A stretch of 64,000 nt of DNA from Moringa oleifera (Eukaryota > Streptophyta > Magnoliopsida > Brassicales > Moringaceae). The notes under the pieces are model-generated. The model was not told where the DNA came from and did not search any database. It saw only the letters and a program-made list of their open reading frames with translations. The stretch lies in contig JAJFZO010000659.1 of the NCBI GenBank assembly GCA_021397835.1, positions 496,501-560,500 on the forward strand. The letters run 5' to 3'. Below are positions 12,617 to 26,469 of the stretch, one piece after another; within the stretch, counting starts at the first letter, position 1; each line of letters opens with the position of its first letter. The position numbers and the translations under genes are program-made.

Positions 12617-14199
12617 ACAAGATCTTAACATAAAGTTTCTTCTAATTAGAAACAAAGTCTTTTTTGAATTCTAAAAATACTATAGTGCTTCTTTTTTTCT
12701 GATAGTGTTTGTAGGTGTCAAAAAGAGTTTTTTTTTTTTTTTAAGAGTGTGAGTGAGCTTAAGCATGGATGTATGAATCTGTGAATGTGAATATGTCCTC
12801 ACTTGTAGAATCTAATAGTTATTTATAAGATTCTCGTTGGTGTAGGTTGGCAGCAAATGGCAGGCTGATTCGAGGAGTGTAGTGCGCCCAAGCAACATTT
12901 GATTCTAGTATCTAACGACATTAACTTCACTTCAAGAGGTCATTCATGGCTCTTTTAGAGTGCGTCAGCCAATTCTAAGCTAATTTCTTTAAACTTATAG
13001 ATGTCTTCAATTTTTTTCGTTCCAGTCTGAGTGACCCAAGAACAAGTTTACCTAATGGCCTCTATCGTGCCACCTAATTCTCTTAAACCCAAGCTTAATT
13101 CTTGTCTTTAATGGCAAACTTAAATCTTCCTTTGCATTTCAACCTTCTTTATAAGATTTTTGACATGAAACACATCTTCTGACCAAAAAATTTTAATTTG
13201 AGTTACTCTACAACATGTGAAGCCTTTAAGTAGACTGCCATATCAGTGAGCCTTTTACCATGTGTGAAGTCTCAGCTAACTTGGTAGGTCTGCCACTACT
13301 CATCTGTAGCCTAGTTAGCGACTCATGCCAAGTTACCTCTAGCTATGCTTTTAACTAATGCAGTAGCATCGTCCATTAGCACTGTGCCATGTCATTTAAT
13401 GAAGGTGAATCAATAAAATTATCTTTTACCATGTCAATAGTGTCGACCACTAGTGTCGTGCCACATCATTTAATGATAGTAAGTGAATGTAGTCCCTACC
13501 TTCCATCCTATTAACGTCACCTACTGATGCCCTACCACATGGTTTCTCCTGCCATATCAGTTACTCTGTCTACTATTAATGAACAATTTCTTGCCTTGTC
13601 ATTAGGGGTGCCTAACCATTTCATACAATGTCAGCAACATTACTTTTAAAGATGTTATTCTTTGTAATTGCTTTTTTCCAATAGTTAATTCTCTTACAAT
13701 CATTTTCTTTTTACTCTGTTGTAACTTCTCCATAATCTTCCTTATTCTTTTACCTTGGAAACTTCATTTCACTCTCTCATAGCTCTTTAGATTTCCTTAA
13801 ATGAGTCTCTGTTTCTTACAGCAGAGCTCTCTCTCACATGTAATCTTCACTCTTTTTACTCGATAGTGCACTCTCATTTAGTCTTCCAAGAGCATCCCCT
13901 TGTGTAATCCTCTAGAAAGGCTTGCATCTTGCCCCTTATTTAATCTTCAACACTAACAAACTCTTACTTCGACTTAGTATTAGCCCAATTTTCTTTTTCC
14001 TTGCCTGAATTGCCTTACTCCATTGGGAGACTTCTCATTGACCAAGCTTTTAATCCCCATTCTTTTAGATGAATTGGAGCCTCTATCTTAAGGTAATGAG
14101 TTTTTTACTATAGTATGAATTTTTATGCTTTTGGCATCTTGTCACTACCTCCATTTTCTTTTGCTTTGTAGACCACTTTTTAAGTATACCTAAGGGTAA

Positions 14200-15140
14200 G
14201 AAAAGAAATTTTGAGAAGGTGGTAGAGGTGGCTAAGAAGACACTTTCGAGCTCATTTTTTAAGAAGGGGAAAGTAGTAGCACTATTTCTTTAAAAAGCCA
14301 GATCCCAACAAAGTGCTCCACTTATTTGTAGACTTTTCCTCTTAACAAAAGCTTGCATTTGTCATAATTTAGTACCCAACATTATATATAATGAAAATCA
14401 TCCATGGAGTGGTTTTACCAGGCTTCTACTTCATCTATGTTCTCTGATAAGAAGAGGATGCATTTAGAAAATATGTCTAACCTACTTATTGGGGTAAAAG
14501 TCTCTCTCTTATAGTTGAACAATATCTATTTTCCCATTTATCTTTACTTATATGTGATTCTTTTTTGTTTTAGGTTGTCTAAGAGTTTTCCTTAATAACA
14601 GAAGAATATAAGATTCAGAGACAAGCTGAATTTGTCTTTCAAGGGGTTGAGAGGGCTCATGAAGAAACCCGTACAATAGGGGGTGAATTATCAATTGAAG
14701 GCTCCTTTTTTCAGCTACAAAAAAAGCATGCGACTCAAGAGATCTCTATGCAAATGGCAGATATGGAGAAAATGAGAGTACATTTTAATTTTTAGCCAAA
14801 GAAACTAAAGAATGATCATCTAAAGCAACTGGCTACAACTAAGGGGGAGGCTGTAGTAATTTTCAAACACAATGAAGAGTTGAAAAAATGATTTTGGAGA
14901 AGTGTGCAGATTTGTTCTAGGAGGTGTGGAAGGACACTAAGGCCAAGATATTGAAGGAGCATCCACACCTTAATGTTGACTTCATTACCATTGCACCAAG
15001 ATCATCCATTGCTTCTCAAACTACTCTTGTGGTGATTGACCTTGTGGGGAGTCTTATCTTCATCTCTCTAGACTTTATGAATAAGATTTTACTAGAACAT
15101 TATAAGGAGATTGCTGATACTGAAGGAAAAGTTGATTGAA
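14200..15140 (+). pseudogene. Probable antisense ORF (aORF-like) of the Tat element
   Basis: The plus strand here, opposite to gag-pol, holds a broken coiled-coil-like coding stretch. It starts with a basic part (PKGKKRNFEKVVEVAKKTL around 14200-14260), then a Gln/Glu/Lys-rich part at 14600-14880, and ends with an open segment WKDTKAKILKEHPHLNVDFI (14924-14990) and a stop at 15139. Tat-lineage elements such as Grande are known to carry an extra antisense gene between integrase and the 3' LTR, with a long charged C-terminal region. Position and orientation fit; the family call is inference. Confidence 0.4.
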
Positions 15141-17500
15141 TATTTATTTTCCCTTCATTTTGATGTAATCACTTTTATGGAAATAAAATGAAGTTTTTTT
15201 TAAAAAAAAAACAATTCTTGGTCTATTCTCCTCTCTAGATTACTAATACAAGATGAAAATATCATTAATAATCCTAAAATCCTTAACTTCCATCATAGTA
15301 AACCTTTAAGTTTTTTACAAAATCTGAAAATAGACATCTCTAAGTAGGTGGTCAAAGCCTCTAAAGTAAGTGTCTTAAAATGTTAAATGAAGGGATAGAG
15401 AGTCTCTTTTTACTAAAAATAAGATTTTAACATCCATATTTTCACTTTGCAACCTCAAGCAGAATATTCATCACTTATTCTTAAAAATTCAGTTGTTGGT
15501 TGGCAAAGTCTAGTAGGGAAGAGGGTAAAAAATAAGCTAAAAATGTGTTTGGACACTCTTCCTCACTCAGAAGGGACATTTATATGCCATATCAGTTATT
15601 TTCTAACTTTAATCATGTTTCTTCTCAAAATTTTTTAATAAATTTGAAGCTTTTCCCATTTTTAAGTAAATTGTCCCTTACACCCCAGGTCTAGGTAGAC
15701 TCTCCTTGGGGTGAGTGTCAAGGATTGTTGAATAAGAGTCTTGACACTTTATATCTTACTTTTGGGAGGCTACCTACTATATTCTCCCTCTCACGTCTAA
15801 TTTCTCCCTTAGTTGGCCTTGTTTAAACAGTGTTATTTAAGAATAATGACACTATTGTTCTTCATATTGTATTCTTACAATGGCACCTCTGTTTTTCATG
15901 ATTCTAATGAGAGAAAAATTTAAGTGTCGATAACTACCCTTCTTTGTTTATTTTCAAAGATTAGATATGAAGGAAAGACTAATGAATAATAAATTTTGTC
16001 CTCACAAATTCTTCTTCAAACTCTTTCTTTTTCTTTATTTTTTTAATTTTTTAATATTTTTTATCTTACTACCCAAATTTAACGACCTTTAGGAAGTTAT
16101 TCATATTTAATCTAAAGTATGAAATTTGTAGGATCAGTTAGGAAGCGATTCATTTTTTTTTTCTATTACCTCTTTTACTTTTCTTTTCCTTTTCTTGTCT
16201 TTTTCGATAAGTAGAGTCAAATAGGAAGCGATTCACATTCTTCTTACCATTCTATTTTAGTACTTCTAATAAGAAATGATTCACATTCTTCTTTGATGTA
16301 CTGAACTTATAAAGTTAACTAGGAAGTAATTCATATTCATCCTATGAATCAAATTTTGGCTACCTTTAGGAAGTAATTTTCATTCAATCTAAGGTATTAG
16401 GTTTGCGAAATCAACTAAGAGGCAATTAATATTCTTTTTTCCATTTTATCTTAGTGCTTCCACCAAGAAGTGATTCACATTCTTCTTTGGTGTATTAAAT
16501 TTGTAAAGTTAACTAAGAAGCAATTCATATTCATCTTATGATTTCAATTTTGGCTACTTTCATTCAAACTTGAGGTATCGGGTTTGTGGAATCAACTAAG
16601 AAGTGATTTATATTCTCCTTATAGTTTTATCTTACTCTTTTCATTAAGAAGTGATTCATGTTCTTCTTTGGTACTGTATTGAATTTGTTGAGTTAACTAG
16701 GAAGCAATTCATAGTCTTCCCATTAATATGATTTTATGGAGTTAATCGAGAAGCAATTCACATTCATCTTTTTGGCCTAATTTGGTAACCATCACAAAGT
16801 GATTCACATTCTACTTGAGATACCAAATTAGTTAGGAAATGATTCTCATTCTTCCAATAACTTTTTTGCAAAGCGATTTTTAACTATCAAGAATCGTTTA
16901 ACAATTAATATAATTTTGGTTACAATAGCTTTTTTACAATCGAGAGCTCTACCACTAAGGATAATATTTGTCTTCTTTTCTTTGTCACTAGGGATTTTTT
17001 TTTTTTTTACACTTTTGCTTGGTCATCAAAGCATATAACTTGTTAATAGAAACTTGTATTTTCTTTTTCTCTCTCTGTTACGTTGAATAGTGGATTTTTT
17101 TTAACTTTTTGCTTTCTTTTTGGAAATCATAATCATCAAAAAATGAACAATTTAGTTAATGGTCTAGGATTCTCCTAATAGAGGCACTCTCCATGTGTAC
17201 TTTCTGGTTTTACTTATTTAGAGTGTTTCCCATAAAAATGTTATTTTCCATTGATTTTAACAAGGTTACCTTCCTTTTAGAAAGTCATCTTCATCCCGAG
17301 GTTGAAATTTTTTTAAACGGATATCCAACCATGTGATCTGAGAAAGGACACAGTGCATCCAGAAGATATTAGTAATGACCAAATTTTCATATTAATGTGT
17401 GTACAATAGAATGAAATTTCACTCCCTTACTAGTTGGCACCTGCAAGGTCTATTTCTTCTTAACAATGACTACTCTAATATATTGGAATTCTTTATTTGA
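15140..17500. repeat. Tat element tail with GAAGYRATTCA-type repeated motifs
   Basis: Between the antisense ORF and the end of integrase. From about 16090 to 16860 the motif AGGAAGTRATTCAYATTC recurs about a dozen times at irregular spacing of 50-120 bases (for example AGGAAGCGATTCACATTCTT at 16221). It looks like a degenerate tandem array inside the untranslated tail of the retrotransposon. No protein is readable. Confidence 0.55.
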
Positions 17501-18400
17501 AAGGAAAAACATTATGCATAATATTTCTTGATAATGTTTGAGTTTACTGGCTCGGTAGCCCTTCCCTATCTATTTCTTTCTGAATGAGTACTCCTCTAGA
17601 GAAAACCTTTCTTATCACATATGGCTTATCCTAGTTGGGTGCCCATTTACCCTTTGGGTCAGTAACATTTTTAGGTACATGGTTTAGCACTAATTCCTTT
17701 TTTTTAAATTGTGTGGGACTCATCTTATTGTATGCCCTTTTGATTATGCTTTGATAAATTTACCCTTGAGTAATAGCTCTTAATCTTTTCTTATCTATCA
17801 TATTTAGTTGTTCATATTGTGATTTGATCCATTTAACTTCCTCTAGTTGAGTTTTCATGATGACCTTAAGGACAAAATCTACATTTTTGTTGGTGATATT
17901 GCTTTTATACCATATACTAGAGAATATGGGGTTGCCCTAATCGATGTCTTTACTGAAGTTCTGTAAGTATGTAGGGCTAAAGGCAATATATCAAGCCATT
18001 CTTTATAGGTCACTATTAATATATCGGAGATATGGGTCAGATTATATTAAAGTCCCACATAGAGAATGGACATAGCGAATTCATCATATGCAAAGGAAAT
18101 GGTGAAGCATGTATTTTGTCCTCATAAATTTGGCATTTATGGCATTTTCTCATATATTAAATATAGTGTTGCTCTATAGCCAACCAGAAGTACCTTGCTT
18201 TCATGATTTTTCTAATCATTTTTGATCCGCTAAGTTGAGTACCACACACCCATTCATGAATTTCTTTCATTATTATAATGGACTCATTTATATTCTCCAA
18301 TCGAAGTAGTGTCTGATTAAAACTTCTCTTGTACAAGATTTCATTATCCAGGGTGAAATTTATAACCAATCATCTCAACATTTTCTTTGCGTTTTTTTAT
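17500..18400 (-). pseudogene. Integrase remnant of the Tat element
   Basis: 18369-18157 reads the zinc-binding N-terminus (ILYKRSFNQTLLRL, then MKEIHEWVCGTQLSGSKMIRK, then ARYFWLAIEQ), the HHCC region typical of Tat integrases. Around 17960-17880 the minus strand reads TSVKTSIRATPYSLVYG, and at 17560-17510 it ends PVNSNIIKKYYA, matching the conserved family ending RPVNSDAVKKYYA. The core in between contains stops and is not continuous. It should catalyse insertion of element cDNA; this copy cannot. Confidence 0.8.
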
Positions 18401-18469
18401 AGCATTTTTTGTGTGGATATTATTGACATTATAAGTATTTTTGAATATCATAATACCATTGTGTTTCTT

Positions 18470-19060
18470 TTACTTTTCTTGAATCATAGTGCAATACGTT
18501 AGTGACTCTTGAATGCTCATGTTCATTGGCAATACTATTGAGAGATCTTGGAACATAAAAATCAATGTTGCTAAACCATCAACCATATGGTCTTCTTCGC
18601 TGGATAGATGGTGGAAGGTTATCTCTTTAAAGTTCTTAATCAATTTTTTTTTTATCATGGTATAATATTTCATTAATTCCTAGTTTTTGACCATCCAACT
18701 GCCTTTCAATTAATATATCACTAAGGCCAAATCACCAAATACTTTTATATGAGTTATCCTTTTACTCATTCATATGTGGAATCCCATGATGCATACTTTA
18801 TATTTTGCTACACTATTGGTTGACACGAAATCCAAATATGTTATGAATAGGTAATACTGTCATTTTAGAGATTTCGATATTACTTTAATGCCATGTCTGA
18901 GTAATTTGGAGGCTCCATCAAAATATATATGCTCATACTCCTCATAGTACTTTGGCTCTTTAGTGATTGTTGTTAAATCTTTATTAGGAAAATCAAACTT
19001 ACTGACTGATAGTCTCTCTACTAGCGCGATCTATTAATAAACATGATATAACACTCCTTT
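18470..19060 (-). pseudogene. RNase H remnant of the Tat element
   Basis: The minus strand around 18640-18560 reads LIKNFKEITFHHLSSEEDH followed by MVDGLATLIFMF. This corresponds to the family motif FHHLPREENQMADALATLASMF at the end of RNase H. The conserved aspartate is kept (VDGLATL), but upstream parts are broken. Confidence 0.7.
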
Positions 19061-19079
19061 TGATAGATTTTTGAGAAAT

Positions 19080-20420
19080 TTATATCAAGTCAAATTCTAA
19101 TAATAAGACTTGCCCTTGTGCCAATCTTCCTGATAAAGTTAGTTTTTCAAGTATATATTTTATATAGCCTAGTAATCATCCATGTGGTATGACTCAACAA
19201 ATATTGACAAAGCCTTTGAGTAGCCTAAGCCTTTGCGCAACATATTATTCCAATTGATGAACAATTGGCCTTATAATCAGTAAAATTCTTACTTAAATAA
19301 TAGATGGCATATTCTTTCATCTTTGAATCATCTTGTTATACTAATACACATCCCAATGACCTTTCATATAACTTTAGATACAAAAGAAGGGTTCATTAAG
19401 CACTAGTGGCATTAATATTGGGTATTTGTTAAATATAATTTGATTTTAATGAAAGCTTGTTGACATTGTTCATTCTATTCTACAGGGTCATTTTTTTCAA
19501 TAGCTTAAATATCAAGCTGCATATATTTGTCATTTCAAAGATGAACCTTGAAATGTAATTGAGGTAGCCCAAAAATCCTCAAACATCCTTTGTGGTCTTT
19601 GGTGGTGGTAATTCTTGAATGACTTTCACTTTATTAAGTTCCACTTCAATTCCTTGTTTGTTGACTATAAATCCCATTAATTTCCCTAATCATGTGCCAA
19701 AAGTACAATTATTCAAGTTCAATCTTAACTTGTATTGCCTTAACCTTTTAAAAATTTATCGTGAGTTTTCCACAAGGCTTTTATTCTTTTGAGATTTTGC
19801 TATCATATTATCCATGTAACTTCTATGGACTTATGCATCATATCATGAAAGAGTATTACCATGACTTTCTGATATGTTGCCCTAGCATTGTTAAGTCCAA
19901 ATGGCATCACATGGTTCACATTGTAGCAAAATGTTCCTCACATGGTTACAAAGATCGTCTTTTCCCTATCTTTTAAGGTTATCTTGATCTGATTATAACT
20001 CGAATAACCATCTATAAAGGAAAATAGTAAAAATTTTGTCGTATTATCCACCAATATTTAATGTGAGGCAAAGGAAAATTATCTTTCGGGCTAGCTTTAT
20101 TCAAATCTTTGCAGTCTACACACATTCTTACAACCTATCCTTCTTCATGATAGGGACAATGTTACTGACCCATTCAGGATATTTTCCCATTTTGATAAGC
20201 TCTCACCTAGTAATTTTTGTATTTCTTCCTTAGTACATTAGGCTTCATTCTTTGGAGTTTCTGTTTGACTAACATGCATAGTTCCCATTCTAAAGGTAAT
20301 TTATGTTTTATAATATTGTGGTAAAGTCCAAGCATCTCTTTATAAGACCATGCCGATATATTTATATATTCCTGCAGTAGTCTAATCATCTCTCTTTTTA
20401 GTTCTAATGTCACTATAGCA
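19080..20420 (-). pseudogene. Reverse transcriptase remnant of the Tat element
   Basis: The minus strand at 20413-20207 reads LKREMIRLLQEYINISAWSY then MLGLYHNIIKHKLPL, the linker and start of RT. At 19940-19860 it reads NHVMPFGLNNARATYQKVM, the fingers/palm motif. The catalytic box is altered: the frame reads SYMDNMIAKSQK near 19815 where active relatives have YVDDMIAKS, so one catalytic aspartate is Asn. 19690-19600 reads the WDL..NKEIEVE..KVKVIQELPPPK-like end of the palm. Several stops and frameshifts. It should copy element RNA into cDNA; it is dead. Confidence 0.85.
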
Positions 20421-21279
20421 TCGATCTTGATTTTCTTTTTATCTTCTTTAGCCTTAAATTGATCATCCTTATTTTTTCCTTACGTGGGCCTTTTTTTTTT
20501 CCTCATGTTTAATTTACCGTAGCATTTTTGAAGGTTTTTCATAATCCTTTCCCTCCACACACCCTAAACAGAGTTTTCTTTTTTTAAAAAACATAGGGCC
20601 TCTTGTTATTAAAGTTTTACTTATCAGAATTAATGGAAAAAAACATGCCACTTTCTCTCAAAAGGAAGAAAAAACAAATATGGGATCAAATAAGTAATTT
20701 TATTGATATAACAAAAGAGTACATGATGTAATAGTATTTATTTCCAAGGATCATTGTTGATCCATCTGTACAAAATCTCATCAAAATTGAAGGATGACTT
20801 TTATTTTCTTTTTCCATTGTGAAAAAAAATGTAGTTAGCTTATCCTCTATTAGTGAATCCTTTATCAGAGGCTGATTTATGATATAAAATTTAATTGATT
20901 TGTTATACAAAATTTGAATGATTTGAAAATTCAATAGAGGGATTTATTGTAGTCGATTGGATCCATTTCCTCTTTCCTGCTCCTTCTCACTTTCGTTTTT
21001 CTCTTAATTCTTTTCTTATCAATTTTTATTGGCTCATAGCCTAAGCCCAACCAATTTTAGTTTTTATTGACCTCTAAAGCTCCAGAAATTCCTAGTAGGT
21101 TGACGCCTAGTCCTTTTTCAATTTGGCATCCTCTTTTTAAGGTTTTATGAAGTTGGAAGATCATATTTTTTTGAGAACATTTGCCAAACACAGATGCACT
21201 CAATGGTGTTCACAAATTAGAATGTCTAGAATGAGGATTCCTCACTATTTCTCGCTTTAATGTAGGGATGCTTTTTTGT

Positions 21280-21420
21280 TACTGATGATCTTTAATGAAG
21301 AGGATTCCTCCATGGCCATTTTGACCTTTTAGTATAGAGTGGATGGAATCACCCCTACTGCGTTAATGCAGGGTCTTCCCAATAAAATTTCATATGATGG
21401 AATAATATACTGTACCTATT
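21280..21420 (-). pseudogene. Aspartic protease end of the Tat polyprotein
   Basis: The minus strand at 21398-21290 reads ILLGRPCINAVGVIPSTLY then KVKMAMEESS. This matches the conserved segment that follows the retroviral-type protease in Tat elements (YNILLGRPWIHAAGAVTSTLHQ..KF). Only this segment is clear. Confidence 0.6.
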
Positions 21421-22289
21421 TTTAGTATCAAGTTGATCATTCCCTGTACTATACTACTTGTTCAGTCAAATATCCTTACTATGATAGAACTTCTCCTTAA
21501 AAGGCTGATATACATTAAAAGTTTAACCAAAGTACAGCTTGGCATGATATTTAGGAAGCACCCATTGTCTAACAAGACCCTAGATATATTAATCTTCCTA
21601 TATTCTCCCAAAATATATAGCACTTTGGTGGACCCTCATCTACTCGAAAGAATCTTATTATCAATAAAAGATATTAAATTTTGTGCCATGATAAGCCCCA
21701 CATGATCCTCTGTCTGATCTGTAGGGATTTCATGCAGTACATAAGCATTCTTCTATATTTTCATTATAGCATCCCTGTGATGCTCCAAGTTGAGAATTAA
21801 TGACATTAGTGAAATCTTTGTTAGTGTTTTACTTAACTGATCAATCATTTATATTCACTATGCTTAAAATATTTCAAAAACTTGAGAGCCCCTTTCTTCC
21901 TCAAAGCTTGAGAAGCCTCCTTTTTTTATTTTATTCTTTGCCCTCTCGATGTCCTGTACTTTTGTTATATCGCTTATTGGTTCAGTAAGTGATTCGTTAC
22001 ATTTACTAGTCTATAGCATTTTCCACTTCTAGTTACGTGACTAGGATTAGTTATATTTGATATTTCACTTCCTTAGACCGTGGTATTATATTGCCATGGT
22101 ATAGAGTGATCATCCTTATATGGAAAAAGGGCAAGTACCTTGATGATCACTTTTGGTTTTTCAATTATAATGGGAAAGGGTGTAGATACTCTCACCTTAA
22201 ATATGAACCACTTGGTTCCCTCGACCTTTCCTATTTCATAAATATCATTACGTGTCTCTCTCATGTTCACCTAATGCATTGTATGACCA

Positions 22290-23600
22290 AGCAATGGGTT
22301 ATTAGCCATATTTGGGCTATTTATACCTTTGAAGCTTGGAACTCCATTATCTACAAAGGATTGAATCTTCCAATTGAATGGTGAGCAGTTCTTGATATTA
22401 TACCCCACTACTCTGTTATGATAGGTGCATGTGGATTTGCATCATCTCACTAAGGAATGGAGGTTGGAATCGCTTCACAAATAGAAGCTAGGTGAACTAT
22501 TTAGAATATAAGCATGGTATTGGCTTAATGGGCACCCTTTACTCTTGTGACTTTTGTTATGCTAGCTTATTATTCACATTTGTCATATTTTTTTGGGATG
22601 CTTGTTCCATTAAACCTAAGGGTTTAGAAATGAAGTTCACTTCCCCTTCTTTCTTCTTTGGGGCAAAAGACCTTTTTTTTTTTGTGGGGCATGATCCTCT
22701 AATCTACTCATTTGGATAGCCTTTCAAATGAATTCACCTATTTATACCACATCAACAAATCTTTACCCCACCATATTTAATAGTTTTTCATACAAAAGAG
22801 CTTTAAGGGTCTTGATGAACATTTCTATCAACTTTCTCTTAGTTAAGCGAGACTGTACTTTTGCTATGACTTTTCTCCATCATCGTGCATATTCTTTAAA
22901 AGTTTCATTCCATATTTTGGTCATGTTCTTTATTGAGAGCCAACTGCTCCACATATTGGTAGTAGTCAAGGAAGGCCACAACTAGATCCCTTTGGCTTTG
23001 TGTTTTTAACGCTTCTATGTTTGTATACTAGTTTAATGGCTCTTCCGTTAGGCTATCTTGGAAGTAATGTATTAGTAATTTCTAGTTACTCTTGTAACTA
23101 TGCATTTTTTGCAAATAGACCCTTAAATGCATCTTCAGGCATTTAGTGTCATCATATCTAACAAATTCGAGCACTTAAACTTAAAAGGGATAATGAACCC
23201 TAAAATTAGACTATGGTCCGTGATGTCTACTCTTATATGTTATTTTACTCCCTAAAACTCTTTAATCTTCTCAATTAAGAATTTCACTTATGTCAACATT
23301 TTTCAATTTACATTAGTAGATCTCATGGGCTTTTTTGCTTCCTCTGGATATTCAGTATCCAAGATATGAATAGGGTCTATGATTTTGTACTCATTGCTAC
23401 TCCTTTGCTCGCATCCATTATTTGCCTCCATAATTATTGGTGTATTCTTTGAAGCTTCAACTACAGTTGCGCTAGCTAGTCGAAAGATGAAAGGTTCTTT
23501 CTTCTCCTTTTGTTCTGATGCCTTTTTTTCTATAGTTTTTCCTTTTACCAAAACTTCCATGAACTTTATCATGCGCTAGAATTGTTTGGTCATCAAGTTC
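22290..23600 (-). pseudogene. Gag remnant of the Tat element
   Basis: The minus strand at 22850-22728 reads KLIEMFIKTLKALLYEKLL, then RFVDVV, then IGEFI, broken by two stops. This is the gag segment that in relatives reads EMFIKTLKAPFYEKM. At 22425-22300 it reads CTYHNRVVGYNIKNCSPFNWK and ends FKGINSPNMANNPL, the zinc-knuckle-like end of gag; the zinc His is replaced by Tyr. 23572-23303 is an open frame with a Lys/Glu-rich stretch that fits the hydrophilic middle of gag. Gag would form the particle shell. Confidence 0.75.
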
Positions 23601-26445
23601 TAGAGGTCCGTATAATTTTTAAAGCATTTAATTTTGCATTGTTGTTTGGGCCTAGGACACCTCAGCCTAGGTTACCTTAATCCTCTTTATTCTTATGTTA
23701 CAATCCTTTATCCATATTTTCTTACAGTAAAGCTTCTGAGCAAGTGTTATATTCTTTGATCAAGCACTTCTTTGCTTTCCATACTGCAAAACTTCCAAAA
23801 AATTTTGGCTAAATTTATTAAACTTATACAAATATACTTAATTAAAAGTTCATCTTTCCAAGGAAAAGATCTCATTAATTTCTTTTAAAGCAATTGATAT
23901 TTCACATTAGGTCCACAGTTGAAAATATCTTAGACTTTATGATACATGAACAATATTTTGCTAAGAAAGGCCTCTATTTTTACTAGTTGTTGGTGTCATA
24001 GACTCCTTTGATGCCTTTAGATTTCTTTATGCATATCAGTGGCCATTTGCATTGCTAACTCTACTTGCACCCATAGAGTACTAAGATTCTTTATTGTTCA
24101 ACTATATTTTCTTAGTCATGACACTACCAAAAGCAAATTTCTTTAGCCCTGCTTCTCCACACTTCCACATTTAGTTTAGCTTTTTCTAGTTTAGCCTTTA
24201 CTTTAGCTTTTTCTAATTTAGTCTTTAATAGGTCTTGGTCAATCATCCTTATTCGCTGATTCAACTTAAGAGCATATTCTTCTTCTCGTTGTTATTGATA
24301 TAACTTCATATCCTTTACCTGCTCTTGATTTGTGGAGATGATCCTTGGGAGTTTTCTATTTTCCTTTTTTGTTTCACGTAAGTCCTCAGCTTTTCTCGTG
24401 AGTTCCTTATATCTCCATGCTTTCGCTCATGAAGAATTCCCTTTCCTTTCTAAGCTTTTCCATCTCTTGGACTGTCGTTCACACTTCCCCATCATCCTTT
24501 AACTTCTGAGTGTAGAAGGCTTTTAGTTCCTTAATTTTGAACAAAGCTTCCTTTTTGTTTTTAGGCTTTCTTGTTAATCTCCTCTTGTATATAAACTTCA
24601 TATTTTAAAGCTGATATCTCATATTGTGATTTGGTTGTTTTTTGGCTTCCTAATATTCTTTCTCTTTTTAAAAGCGTTTAGTTTCTACTGTCTTGATTTC
24701 TAAAAGAGGTTTTAACCACTTTTAACCATGCTAGCAAGACTGACCTTTAAATTCTACCCTTTCTTCATAGTGTAGGCGACTGTAGTGCTGGCTACCTATT
24801 TGTTTTTGGGCATTAGACGAGGTATTTCTTAAGCTTGTCTGATTTTTTTTTATTTCCTTCGTTGATCATGCTTCTTCATACTCGAATATTCCCTTGATTA
24901 ATCCTTACAAGACCAGCACACACTGCTTTACTCCTATCTGTTTTAGCACTATTATGATGTATACCTGATGCTTCCCCAAATCTAGAGCAGAGGCACCCAA
25001 TAGAATTCTCTTGTTTTGAATAGGACAGCCTTATATGAGATCTAATGTGTTATCCATTATATCTATTCTTCTGTTGGCTTGAAAAGGTTTTTGTCTACTC
25101 ATATATGGTCATGTTTTCATTTCTACCTCCCTCACGAAATGTCTTTATTAGATGCTATAAACTCTGAATACATCCATATTTATTCTGAAATGGCTTTGAT
25201 TTTGAGCCATGTAGAGAATAGAGGAATTGTGGCTAGTAAATAACTTCTCTCATTCTTCTTGCAATGCCTTAAGGACCTTAAGGTTTTTATCAATATTAAT
25301 GAGACTAGATTTACTTCATGAAGGCATTCCATCAAGAAGTCTACTATTGAAATCTCTACTTGGCTTTACACTTTAGGGAATATCATAAGCTCATAAATTG
25401 CTAGTGCTGACACTTTTCTTCTTGACTTTTCTACTAAATGATTTTTAATGTAAGAAAAAATGGACTCTTATGTAACATAACTGAAGGCATCTTGATGATG
25501 AATAGCTTTTTCACCTTTAGCTTTACTTATCCCCGAAAGTTTTTCTAACTGCTTCTCAGTTATGATCTTCGTTTAGCTTATGTATAATTTATAGGGCTTT
25601 GCTAGTTTTAGCCCTAATAATGAGGTATACTCCTCCAAGGTCGACATTAAGTCCTATTCCTTAAAACTAAAATATTGGTGAAAGGGATTCTAAAAATGGA
25701 CTGCCAATCTAGTTAAGGTTCTTTCATTGGGGCCTTGAGAAAATTCCCAATATACCCATATTCATCGTTAAATTTATTTCAGTTTTCTTCATTCATCATC
25801 TTCCATAAGAAGGCCAACTTTGCTGAGCCGCTTTTCTTTATAACTTGTATTTTAACCTTGACTAGCAACTTAAGCCATCTCCATTTTCTAATTATTTTTT
25901 CTTAGATTAGCACAAGACATCTTCAAATTTAACTAGGACTAGTGAAATTCTTACGTTTTGGGGAAATTAATAAAAAAAATGTATTATAGAATGATGAACT
26001 TTCAGCTAATATAAAATATAATAATTCATCATGTGTGTTCCTATCAAGTTTATTTTTCCAAGCCTAACCATGGTTTTACCTTAGGTTAACTATATGCATT
26101 GGCTATATGGATAAAGACAAGCTTCTAAAGGTTCCTAAATTCCCCTCATTGGACTAATGAAAGCTCCCCAAGAGTTGTTATTATCGCGATGATAGATAGC
26201 ATCTGAGATTACTAACATGTTTTTTTTTTCAATCTAAGTGAAATACTTCACCAACTTTGTCGAGGAGCAGTTTTCTCTCGAAACCGCGGTTACATATTTT
26301 TCCTAAAGGGTGAAGCTCAGTTTAAAGCTTATGTTATACTTTGTGGCATGTGGTGAGGAAATATAACAAGCAAGAAAGTAAAGCATAAGTGACAAAAAAT
26401 CAAAATTTTGGCCTAATTCACTATGAAACCAGAGATTTTGGATTT
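23600..26445 (-). other. 5' untranslated and gag N-terminal zone of the Tat element
   Basis: Lies between the primer-binding site and clear gag. The minus strand is broken throughout. A Lys/Glu-rich translation around 24100-24560 suggests the coiled-coil front of gag. I could not assign exact limits. Confidence 0.35.
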
Positions 26446-26465
26446 GATTCTTAGTGGAGTTACCA
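26446..26465 (-). other. Primer-binding site of the Tat element
   Basis: The minus strand reads TGGTAACTCCACTAAGAATC, four bases inside the LTR end (..CGTCA). From memory, Ogre/Tat elements carry TGGCGACTCCACTGGGGA-like sites at this place. The match in pattern and position fixes the element's orientation and the inner LTR boundary. Confidence 0.7.
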
Positions 26466-26469
26466 ATTA

